Below, piece after piece: positions 26,133 to 34,818 of a stretch of 64,000 bases of DNA (position 1 is its first letter; every line of letters begins with the position of its first letter). Both the position numbers and the translations under genes were made by a program. This DNA comes from an uncultured Rhizobiaceae group bacterium (lineage in GTDB: Bacteria; Pseudomonadota; Alphaproteobacteria; Rhizobiales; Rhizobiaceae): the NCBI GenBank assembly GCA_937958815.1, contig CALGMR010000013.1, forward strand, positions 124,001-188,000, given 5' to 3'. Under the pieces are notes generated by a model. That model did no database searches and was not told the origin of the DNA. It worked only from the letters and a program-made list of their open reading frames with translations.

Positions 26133-27496
26133 CGGTTTTATCTCCGCTGTCCTGGATTGGCATCATTCGCATTGGTTTGGTGCAAACCGCTTTGGGGGCC
26201 ATTGTGGTTCTCACCACGTCGACGCTCAACCGCATAATGGTTGTTGAATACGGTTTGGTGGCCATGTTGCCCGGCGCACTGGTTGGTTTTCATTACGCAA
26301 TTCAGATGACCCGTCCCCGCTGGGGCTATGGATCAGATGTGGGCGGCAGGCGCACGCCTTGGATCATTGGTGGCATGGCCGTACTCGCTATAGGTGGTGC
26401 TTTAGCGGCGCTGGGCACTGCGCTTATGGGCAGCATGTTTTACATCGGTTTGGCCGTTTCCATATTCGCGTTTGCATTGATTGGCATCGGGGTAGGTGCA
26501 TCGGGCACCTCATTGCTCACATTGCTCGCCACGCGAGTATCAGCAGAACGTCGACCTGCTGCGGCCTCGATTGTCTGGATTATGATGATTGCAGGTTTTG
26601 TGATTACGGCGATCTTTGCTGGTGCACAACTTGATCCATACACACCAACACGTTTGGTGATGGTGTCTTCTGCCGTATCTGTCATCGCGTTGACAGTCGC
26701 TTGTCTGGCCGTGTGGGGGCTGGAAGGTTCTGCTGCCCCGCAACGTCAAGTCGATAGCGAGCAAAAGAAATCTCGGCCGCCATTCAAACAGGCCTTTTTT
26801 GATGTGTGGAACGAACCGAAAGCGCGGCAGTTCACAATTTTCGTGTTCGTTTCAATGCTTGCCTACAGCGCACAGGATTTGATTTTGGAACCCTTTGCGG
26901 GACTTGTTTTTGGGTTCACACCTGGCGAATCCACCAAACTTGCGGGCGTGCAAAACGGCGGCGTTATGGCGGGTATGATCATTGTTGCAATTGCTGGCAG
27001 TGCGATAGGTGGCAATCGTTTCGGTTCAATGAGGTTCTGGGCGGTTGGCGGGTGTCTGGCATCAGCGGTCGCTTTCATTGGCTTGGCAGTTTCTTCGGGA
27101 TACGGCCCCACATGGCCATTGCGCACAAACGTGTTTTTTCTCGGTTTGGCCAACGGCGCATTTGCAGTAGCAGCCATTGGTTCCATGATGGGACTGGCAA
27201 ACCATGGAGAGGCCAAACGTGAAGGCACGCGTATGGGTCTTTGGGGCGCAGCTCAAGCGGTCGCCTTTGGCTTGGGCGGCTTTTTGGGAACCGTTGCTAT
27301 AGATGTCGCGCATGCCGTCTTAGGTTCGTCTATCGCTGCTTACACAGCTATCTTTGCTGGTGAAGCCGTTTTGTTTGTCGTGTCAGCCACCATTGCTTTC
27401 AAGGTGGCACCGAAAGCGGCCATTGGCGCAAACTCGCAACCAGAAACCCCACATCAAACTCAATTGCAGCCTTCGGGCCTGCAAGCTGCGGAGTAA
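26129..27496 (+). CDS. PucC/BCD-family MFS protein between bchG and bchP
   Basis: GTG start overlapping bchG stop (GTGA); ...LSWIGIIRIGLVQTALGAIVVLTTSTLNRIMVVEYGL; second PucC-family member after lhaA. Confidence 0.9.
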   Translation: MTVLSPLSWIGIIRIGLVQTALGAIVVLTTSTLNRIMVVEYGLVAMLPGALVGFHYAIQMTRPRWGYGSDVGGRRTPWIIGGMAVLAIGGALAALGTALMGSMFYIGLAVSIFAFALIGIGVGASGTSLLTLLATRVSAERRPAAASIVWIMMIAGFVITAIFAGAQLDPYTPTRLVMVSSAVSVIALTVACLAVWGLEGSAAPQRQVDSEQKKSRPPFKQAFFDVWNEPKARQFTIFVFVSMLAYSAQDLILEPFAGLVFGFTPGESTKLAGVQNGGVMAGMIIVAIAGSAIGGNRFGSMRFWAVGGCLASAVAFIGLAVSSGYGPTWPLRTNVFFLGLANGAFAVAAIGSMMGLANHGEAKREGTRMGLWGAAQAVAFGLGGFLGTVAIDVAHAVLGSSIAAYTAIFAGEAVLFVVSATIAFKVAPKAAIGANSQPETPHQTQLQPSGLQAAE

Positions 27497-27503
27497 ATTC
27501 AAA

Positions 27504-28715
27504 ATGAGCGATTTGAAACCGATGGAATTTTTTGATGCTGTGGTGGTCGGGGGCGGTCCATCGGGCGCAACGGCAGCGTGTGACCTGGCGCAAAAAGGCG
27601 TCAATGTTCTGCTGCTCGACAGGGCTGGTCGTATCAAACCGTGCGGGGGTGCTGTTCCGCCACGGGCGATTGAAGACTTTGATATTCCAGATCACATGAT
27701 TTGCGCGCGCATTCGTTCAGCACGCATGATTGCGCCTTCGGGCAAGGGCGTTGATATGCCAATCGAAAATGGCTTTGTGGGGATGGTGAACCGCGAAACG
27801 TTTGACGAATGGCTGCGTGTGCGGGCTTCTGAAACTGGCGCTGTGCGCAGAACGGGCACGTTCAAAACGCTGGCACGAGATGTTGATGGTGTTTCAACAA
27901 TTTCTTATTTGGACGCCAATGGTGATGAAGTGCGAGTGAAAACCAAATTTGTTATTGGTGCAGATGGAGCGCGGTCAAAAGTTGCCAAGCAAGGACTGCC
28001 CAACCAAAAAACGCCAAAAAGCGTCTTTGCGTATCATGAAATCGTAGAAATAGGCGAAGATATTAGCGTTGCAAATGACAATGGGCATTACAACGCAACC
28101 CGCTGTGACGTGTATTATCAAGGCAAGCTGTCGCCGGACTTCTACGCTTGGGTATTTCCCCATGGCAACACGGCCAGCATTGGCGTGGGTTCGGCACAAA
28201 AAGGGTTTTCATTGCGTAACGCGGTTGCTGATTTGAGACATGACACGGATCTTGCAGATGCGAAACTTGTCCGCCATGAAGGCGCCCCCATCCCCATGAA
28301 ACCTATGAAACGTTGGGACAATGGTCGCGATATCATTGTGACTGGCGATGCAGCTGGCGTTGTGGCCCCCGCATCAGGCGAAGGGATTTACTACGCCATG
28401 GCGTGTGGCCGAATGGTGGCTGACTGCGTTCATCAGGCTTTGGTGACGGGTGACGCTAAATGTCTGTCGTCTGCCCGCCGAGCGTTCATGAAAGAGCATG
28501 GCAAAGTGTTTTGGGTCTTGGGCATACTTCAGTACTTCTGGTATGGAGGTGACCGCCGTCGTGAACGTTTCGTCAAGATTTGCGAAGACAAAGACGTGCA
28601 ACGTTTGACGTGGGAAAGTTATATGCACAAACGACTGGTTCGTAAGGAACCCTTGGCGCATATCCGTGTTTTCTTCAAAGATTTGAGCCATCTTCTGGGC
28701 TTGGCACGCACTTGA
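27504..28715 (+). CDS. bchP: Geranylgeranyl diphosphate/bacteriochlorophyll reductase
   Basis: MSDLKPMEFFDAVVVGGGPSGATAACDLAQKGVNVLLLDRAGRIKPCGGAVPPRAIEDFDIP; canonical BchP. Confidence 0.96.
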   Translation: MSDLKPMEFFDAVVVGGGPSGATAACDLAQKGVNVLLLDRAGRIKPCGGAVPPRAIEDFDIPDHMICARIRSARMIAPSGKGVDMPIENGFVGMVNRETFDEWLRVRASETGAVRRTGTFKTLARDVDGVSTISYLDANGDEVRVKTKFVIGADGARSKVAKQGLPNQKTPKSVFAYHEIVEIGEDISVANDNGHYNATRCDVYYQGKLSPDFYAWVFPHGNTASIGVGSAQKGFSLRNAVADLRHDTDLADAKLVRHEGAPIPMKPMKRWDNGRDIIVTGDAAGVVAPASGEGIYYAMACGRMVADCVHQALVTGDAKCLSSARRAFMKEHGKVFWVLGILQYFWYGGDRRRERFVKICEDKDVQRLTWESYMHKRLVRKEPLAHIRVFFKDLSHLLGLART

Positions 28716-29008
28716 TATGGAAAGCGCCGTCCTTTGATATGCTGCTTGAGTTTTTAAATTCGCCCAATGTCGCACTTCTGGTTTTGGCGGTTTTAGCCGT
28801 TGAAGCCTGTGTCCTTGGCGCAATTTGGTTGAAAACCTCCAAAGGGCTGAATTTGCTGCAAATGGCGAGCTTTTTGGGAGCAGGGGCATGTTTTGCTCTG
28901 TGCCTCTACGGCGTGCTGTCCTCATTCGGTGGTCTATGGGTTGGGGTGTGCCTTGCAGGTGCATTCATTTTTCATATTTGCGATTTAAGGTTGAGGTGGC
29001 GGACATGA
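28712..29008 (+). CDS. Small hydrophobic protein, translationally coupled to bchP
   Basis: ATGA overlap with bchP stop; about 3 predicted TM segments by eye; no family recognised. Confidence 0.6.
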   Translation: MIWKAPSFDMLLEFLNSPNVALLVLAVLAVEACVLGAIWLKTSKGLNLLQMASFLGAGACFALCLYGVLSSFGGLWVGVCLAGAFIFHICDLRLRWRT

Positions 29009-29126
29009 TGCGACAATCTGACATCAATGTTCGGCCACAGTTTTGGTACAAGTTGCTATCGGAAATGCCAGTGTGCTTAAATATTTAAGTGTAACGGGCA
29101 AAAAAAATGGAAATCGGGAGACTATA

Positions 29127-29558
29127 ATGTTCAAAAAATCAATTGGTATCGCTGCGTTTGCAATTGCGACCACTTTTTCCGCATCTGCATTTGCAGACGG
29201 ACACTCTGCAGGCGATGCTGTCAAAGGCGAGAAAGTGTTTAAAAAATGCTCTTCGTGCCACATGGTTGGTCCCGATGCGAAAAAGAAAGTTGGCCCACCG
29301 CTGAACGATTTGTTCGGGCGTACCGCTGGCGGCTATGAAGACTTTAAATACGGCAAAAGCATTGTTGCAGCTGGCGAAGCTGGCCTTGTGTGGACTGAAG
29401 AAGAAGTTTTTGAGTATCTTCGTGACCCCAAAAAGTATCTTCGCGCGAAGTTGGACGACAAAAAAGCAAAGTCAAAAATGGCGTTCAAGCTTAAAAAAGA
29501 AGATCAACGTGCTGACGTGATCGCTTATTTGAAGACATTTTCCAAACCTGCTGAATAA
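29127..29558 (+). CDS. cycA: Cytochrome c2
   Basis: Signal peptide MFKKSIGIAAFAIATTFSASAFA; haem motif CSSCH; ...KVGPPLNDLFGRTAGGYEDFKYGKS. Confidence 0.92.
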   Translation: MFKKSIGIAAFAIATTFSASAFADGHSAGDAVKGEKVFKKCSSCHMVGPDAKKKVGPPLNDLFGRTAGGYEDFKYGKSIVAAGEAGLVWTEEEVFEYLRDPKKYLRAKLDDKKAKSKMAFKLKKEDQRADVIAYLKTFSKPAE

Positions 29559-29580
29559 GTTCAAGCTTTGAAAAATTGGA

Positions 29581-29617
29581 AAGCCGCTCTCATTGTTCGA
29601 TGAGGGCGGTTTTTTTA
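29581..29617. terminator. Terminator hairpin between convergent cycA and P450 genes
   Basis: GCCGCTCTCAT-TGTTCG-ATGAGGGCGGTTTTTTT. Confidence 0.75.
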
Positions 29618-31009
29618 TGTTTGACGCTTTGTTGCTTTGATTTGAATTTGTTCCGCAGGGCGGGTTGTTAGCCTGGCCACAGGGCGGACCTTTTCAGGTT
29701 CAGCAACGTCAAAATCGTAACGGCTGATCAAACGCGCCAATATGAGCGTGGCTTCAATCGTCGCGAAATTTGCGCCCACACATACGCGTGGCCCCAAGCC
29801 AAATGGCATATAGGTGTTCGGTAAAATTTCATCTTCCCGCTCAGGCATAAATCTTTTTGGGTCGAAACTGTCAGGATTGTCCCAATAATCGTGATGGCGA
29901 TGGATGACCCATGGGGCAATCATAATCATCGCGCCCTTTTTGATTTTTCGACTTCCGATCCGTGTTGCTTCTGCCGCAACGCGGGGAATGAATGTGATGG
30001 GTGGGTAAAGCCTCAACGTCTCTTTGAAGACCGACCGCGTAAAATGCAGGTTTCGAATGTGTTGGAAATCAATCGGCTCACCTTCTGTCACAGTTTGAAC
30101 TTCGGAACGGATACGGTCGGCAATTTCTGGTCGTGTTGCCAAAATGAAAAACGCCCAGGTCAGAGCGCTGGCAGTTGTTTCGTGTCCGGCCAGAAAGAAA
30201 ACACCCAGCTGATCTATCAATTCTTTGCGCGAAAACGGTTTGCCCGTTTCTTTGTCTTTTGCGGTAATGATATCGGCTGCGATGTCTTGAAAGTTTGCGC
30301 CCTGTTGCAGATGAGCGTCCACCAGCTTTCCGAGTCGGTCGCGAATGCGTTCGCATGCCTCCAGAACATGATCATGTTGAGGAATTTCGCTCCATGCGGG
30401 TGCCATAATCAGACGTCGGATTTCCACATGGGCCACACTGCGTTCAAAAATCGTGAAAGCGTTGAACACTTCCTGCGCGGTTTCGCCGTTCAACGGTGTG
30501 GAAAAGACCGTTCGGCAAATGATGTCGGCGGTTAAATGGCTCATCGCGAGATCAAGCGAGAATGCTTCACTTTTGTCGGCACTTCGGTCGATAATCGTCT
30601 CGTAATTGTCGACCGCAAGCTGCATCGCTTTGAAAGCGGATGACAATTTCATATGGGAGAATGCGGGCGCCACCATGGCGCGTTGGCGTCGCCACGTTTC
30701 GCCACTGGACACAAAAATGGAATCGCCCACCAAAGGGGCGAGTGCACCCACCATTAAATCATTTTTTGGGTAGATGTCTGTCGGGTCTGTGAGAATGGTG
30801 CGCACTTTATCGGCATCATTTACAATGATGATCGAGCGACGTGAATATCCAAGGTTTCCTATCTTCATCGTATAGGCTTGCTTGGGCAACAGCCCGATCA
30901 AATTGCTGTCGCCCGTCAATCCTGCACGCAAAAGAGCGCTCAAAGGCCCCATGGATTTTGGGCGGGGCGGCACAAAAAGCTCCATGGCTGGTTTGGTTTT
31001 CTCCAACAT
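29615..31009 (-). CDS. Cytochrome P450
   Basis: 464 aa; I-helix AGHETTAS, ExxR ETLR, haem-binding FGLGPRVCVGANFA. Confidence 0.95.
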   Translation of the reverse strand: MLEKTKPAMELFVPPRPKSMGPLSALLRAGLTGDSNLIGLLPKQAYTMKIGNLGYSRRSIIIVNDADKVRTILTDPTDIYPKNDLMVGALAPLVGDSIFVSSGETWRRQRAMVAPAFSHMKLSSAFKAMQLAVDNYETIIDRSADKSEAFSLDLAMSHLTADIICRTVFSTPLNGETAQEVFNAFTIFERSVAHVEIRRLIMAPAWSEIPQHDHVLEACERIRDRLGKLVDAHLQQGANFQDIAADIITAKDKETGKPFSRKELIDQLGVFFLAGHETTASALTWAFFILATRPEIADRIRSEVQTVTEGEPIDFQHIRNLHFTRSVFKETLRLYPPITFIPRVAAEATRIGSRKIKKGAMIMIAPWVIHRHHDYWDNPDSFDPKRFMPEREDEILPNTYMPFGLGPRVCVGANFATIEATLILARLISRYDFDVAEPEKVRPVARLTTRPAEQIQIKATKRQT

Positions 31010-31046
31010 AGATGTGTGGTCTTTTTGACTTCTTGAGGGTGCGTTC

Positions 31047-31064
31047 TGTCAATTTAAACTGACA
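31047..31064. promoter_or_regulatory. Putative PpsR/CrtJ operator in divergent P450/membrane-protein promoter region
   Basis: TGTCAATTTAAACTGACA, exact TGT-N12-ACA and same TGTC-N10-GACA core as the bchF and bchG sites. Confidence 0.75.
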
Positions 31065-31150
31065 AATATTTATGTCCATAGGCTTGACGTTCAGCATTGG
31101 TTTGCACGACTATTCATCAGAAAATAAAGCTAACGTTTGCTGGAACAACC

Positions 31151-31897
31151 ATGACCGTGACCCTTTTTCACACACTGGTGGCTTGCCACATTGTCAGTGG
31201 AGCGATTGGTCTTGTGGCGTTCTGGGTTCCCATATCCAGTCAAAAAGGTGGCAGCCGCCACGTGCGGTTTGGTCGAATTTTCACCTATTGCATGTTGATC
31301 ACGGGAATGGTGGCCATTGGCATATCCAGCACATCTCTCATTGCACCTGCACAAACCCATCCCAAAATTGCCGACGTGGAATTGATCCGCGGTATATTCG
31401 GGTGGATGATGCTGTACTTGGCTTTGTTGACCATCAATCTGGCTTGGTTCGGCTGGCTGTCGGGCGTGAACAAGCGCGATCATGCCCGCAATTGGGAGTG
31501 GCGAAACCTGCTTCTTCAGATGCTGGTTGCTGTGGCAGCAGTGAATTGTCTGGTTCAAGGCATTTTGATCAACCAAATTCTCATGATCGGAATTTCGTTC
31601 GTGGGTTTTGCCACCGTCGCCACAAACATGCGCTTTTTGTTAAAATCAAAACCTGGCCCTAAGGACTGGTTGTTGGAACATATCAAGGCGCTGGTTGGGG
31701 CAGGAATTTCCGTTTACACCGCCTTCTTGGCGTTTGGTGCGGTGCGGTTGATGCCGGAGGCGGCGCTCAGTCCGGTTTTGTGGGCGATCCCTTTAGTGAC
31801 TGGCGTGTCTTTGATTGTCTATCATCAGCGCAAGGTTATGAACCGGGGTCGCGCAGACAAAACAGAACTTGCGCCAAAAGCGCAGACCGTGCGCTGA
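31151..31897 (+). CDS. Polytopic membrane protein of unknown function
   Basis: MTVTLFHTLVACHIVSGAIGLVAFWVPISSQKGGSRHVRFGRIFTYCMLITGMVAIG...; about 7 hydrophobic segments. Confidence 0.75.
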   Translation: MTVTLFHTLVACHIVSGAIGLVAFWVPISSQKGGSRHVRFGRIFTYCMLITGMVAIGISSTSLIAPAQTHPKIADVELIRGIFGWMMLYLALLTINLAWFGWLSGVNKRDHARNWEWRNLLLQMLVAVAAVNCLVQGILINQILMIGISFVGFATVATNMRFLLKSKPGPKDWLLEHIKALVGAGISVYTAFLAFGAVRLMPEAALSPVLWAIPLVTGVSLIVYHQRKVMNRGRADKTELAPKAQTVR

Positions 31898-31909
31898 GTC
31901 GTTCTCGTT

Positions 31910-33049
31910 TTGCAGAAAACAGCACTTCTCACCCTTGGAAGATTGCCCAAAGCATTAGATGTGGCGGTGGCGCTTCACTCCGCAGGGTGGCGTGTGATTG
32001 TTGCTGAACCGGCAAAGTGGCATTTGGCGCGGGTGTCCAAAAGCGTTGCCAAATGCGTTGCAGTAACTGCACCCAATGACGACCAATCAGCCTATATTCA
32101 AGACTTGCTGGATGTTATCAAAACGGAAAACGTTTCTCTGGTGGTGCCCATTTCAGAAGAAGCTTTGCATGTCACGTTGATCGCGGAACACCTTCCAGAA
32201 AATGTGCAACTCTATTCCATGCCCCACGAGCAGCTGCGTCTGTTGCATGACAAATCCCGCTTAATCGCCTTAGCGAAGTCTTTTGAATTGGCCGTGCCCG
32301 AAACGCACATGCTGGGCTCGCCCGAAGCGGCTCATATGGCATCGGAGCAGGATTTCATCATCAAACCCATTTGCACCTGCTCAGGGCAGGGGCTTGAGAT
32401 CTGTAAGCGGGGCGATGCACTGCCTCCAGCCGACCAACGCCCAGCGAGCGTGGTGCAATCTTATCTTGATGGCCCATTAAAAAGTTCGTTTTCGATTGCC
32501 CATAATGGACGGATAATTGGAACCGTTGTGTACAGAGCGGCCATTCTTTCTGGAACGGTAGCGGTTGCATTTGAACGGTTGGACAGTGAGACAAAAATTG
32601 AAAACTGGATACAGGATTTTGTAACAGCGACCCATCATTCAGGTTTCATCTCCTTTGATTTTATTGATGACAGCGAAGGCAACCCACGCGCAATTGAATG
32701 TAACCCACGAGCCACTAGCGGCATACATTTTGTGACTGCCGACAGTCTTGCCACGGCTCTTCTTGACCCTGAAAATTCAACCCAATTGAAGTTGAAATCC
32801 CAAAGGGTGATGCAGCAATTTTACCCCAGTTTGACCGAAACACAGATGGCCGCCTTTAAGCGTGACGGGTTTTTGCAAAAGCTGAAAATTCTAGCCACAG
32901 CGAAGGATGTGAATTTCAAATGGGGTGATCCTCTTCCCCTGTGGCTCATGCCTTTCACGTCGTGGCAAATTATGAAACGTGCATTTTTAAAGGGTGAAAG
33001 CTTTGGTGAAGCCTCCACACACGACATTGCATGGTTTGAAAATACATGA
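31910..33049 (+). CDS. ATP-grasp domain protein (carboxylate-amine ligase-like)
   Basis: TTG start; ATP-grasp pattern ...DFIIKPICTCSGQGLEICK...GFISFDFIDDSEGNPRAIECNPRATSGIHFV. Confidence 0.82.
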   Translation: MQKTALLTLGRLPKALDVAVALHSAGWRVIVAEPAKWHLARVSKSVAKCVAVTAPNDDQSAYIQDLLDVIKTENVSLVVPISEEALHVTLIAEHLPENVQLYSMPHEQLRLLHDKSRLIALAKSFELAVPETHMLGSPEAAHMASEQDFIIKPICTCSGQGLEICKRGDALPPADQRPASVVQSYLDGPLKSSFSIAHNGRIIGTVVYRAAILSGTVAVAFERLDSETKIENWIQDFVTATHHSGFISFDFIDDSEGNPRAIECNPRATSGIHFVTADSLATALLDPENSTQLKLKSQRVMQQFYPSLTETQMAAFKRDGFLQKLKILATAKDVNFKWGDPLPLWLMPFTSWQIMKRAFLKGESFGEASTHDIAWFENT

Positions 33050-33153
33050 ATGAAAACCTTGAACATGGAACCGTTGATGGCGCCACTCATTGCCTTCAAA
33101 CTGCAAACAGATTTTTGGGAATGTTAAACATTGGGGAAATGGGATGAGCCGTT

Positions 33154-34410
33154 TTGGAAATTGATCAGCAACAAAACTTTAGGTCTTTCAGTTCGGACGA
33201 TCTCAATGCCGCATTGTTGGAGGTGCATGCCAGACCGTCCATCGAGTTGGAGCCGAACAGTTCTCTTACGCTCTTCACGTTTCAGGCGGACGATGACACA
33301 TGCATGTTGTTGGCTCAAAAACTGGGCAGTGGGCATTTAACCTCGGCGCCACGGTTTATCACAGGCAAGATTGGAGCCACTGATATTAAGCTTGAAAAGC
33401 ACACAGAGTTTTTCAGTTGCACCATCATTGACCCCAAACCGTTGGAAACATCAACGCGTGATCGCTTGACCGAATTGTTAGAGAACGACAACTATTTTGT
33501 GTTGTCGCATGTTTCTGTCTCCCTTCATAAAAACATTGCGTCAATGCTGAAAAAAGTGTCCCTGGGCCAGCGGCCTGTCGGAGGCAAACTGCGCGGCGGT
33601 CTGGAAGTGAGAACCACTTTAAAAATTGATGATGACGGATGTCAGAGTTTTCACGTTTTCACCAATGCAATCAACAAGCATGAATTGGGCCGTCGCATTC
33701 AACGGCTTCTTGAAATGGAAACCTACAGGGTGCTTTGTCTGCTGGGGTTGGAAACCGCCCGAAAATCATCCGGCGAATTGACCTTGCTGGAAGATCAACT
33801 GGACAAAATTATTGTTCAGGTGGATGAGGGCGAACATTCAAGCGAAAGCAGCAAAACCATGCTGGAGCGCCTTTCGGCCATTTCTTCCTCGCTGAACTCT
33901 TTACGCGCTTCAATGCGCTACCGAATTTCCGCAAGCATCGCATATTATGACCTGGTGATACAGCGGCTCCATTCCTTACAGGAAGAAAAATCTGGTGATA
34001 CTCAAACGCTCACGGGTTTCGTGCGCTCTCGCCTCGATCCGGCAATTTCGACCATCCAAAGCGTGGATCGAAGACAACGAGAATTGTCGAGCGAAATTTC
34101 AAATGCTTTGTCGTTGTTGCGCACGCGCATCGATGTCGAGTTGAACCAAGCCAACAAAGCCTCGTTGCAAGCCATGAGCAAAAGCCATTCACAACAACTC
34201 AGAATTTCAAAAACAGTTGAAGGATTGTCGATTGTGGCCATCAGCTATTACGCCGTTGGCTTGATAGCTTACATGCTCAAAAGTCTGATTGCTGAAGGGT
34301 GGCTGAACATATCGTTTTCCGTTGCATCCGGTATTTCGGTGCCCATAGTAGTCATTGCCGTTGCATTGTATCTCGTCAGACTCAGACGACATTGGATGAT
34401 TGAAGATTAG
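33154..34410 (+). CDS. DUF3422-like membrane-anchored protein
   Basis: LNAALLEVHARPSIELEPNSSLTLFTFQ...KLEKHTEFFSCTII; two C-terminal TM helices; TTG start. Confidence 0.75.
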   Translation: MEIDQQQNFRSFSSDDLNAALLEVHARPSIELEPNSSLTLFTFQADDDTCMLLAQKLGSGHLTSAPRFITGKIGATDIKLEKHTEFFSCTIIDPKPLETSTRDRLTELLENDNYFVLSHVSVSLHKNIASMLKKVSLGQRPVGGKLRGGLEVRTTLKIDDDGCQSFHVFTNAINKHELGRRIQRLLEMETYRVLCLLGLETARKSSGELTLLEDQLDKIIVQVDEGEHSSESSKTMLERLSAISSSLNSLRASMRYRISASIAYYDLVIQRLHSLQEEKSGDTQTLTGFVRSRLDPAISTIQSVDRRQRELSSEISNALSLLRTRIDVELNQANKASLQAMSKSHSQQLRISKTVEGLSIVAISYYAVGLIAYMLKSLIAEGWLNISFSVASGISVPIVVIAVALYLVRLRRHWMIED

Positions 34411-34818
34411 GGAGAGTTTGTCCGTTTTTGGATCAGAACTGCCAACGGTGCCACATAGCTTGCTGTTAATCGCGCTACCGAAAACGGCCGACGCCTTTTG
34501 TAATTCTCTTCAAATGAATGAAGCTTATGCCTCGCATGCCGTATGCGCTTCACCGTGCGGTCAGTGACATTGGTTCCCTGATACAGTCAGTTTTCTATGT
34601 GTATAAGAATTGAACTGCAATTCCTGTAAAACATTACACTTAGGCTTCTATGTTGACCTGATACCCGTTTCTTCATTCATTTTTGAGTAGAATTCGTCCC
34701 TTACTATGAGACGAATAAATAAGACAATCACGCACTCTCGTGCATTCAAATATGCACTGCCGTGTAGAAGTTCAGCGACGTGCAGATCATCTGTATGATC
34801 AAGTAGCAGGAGTCTGGG

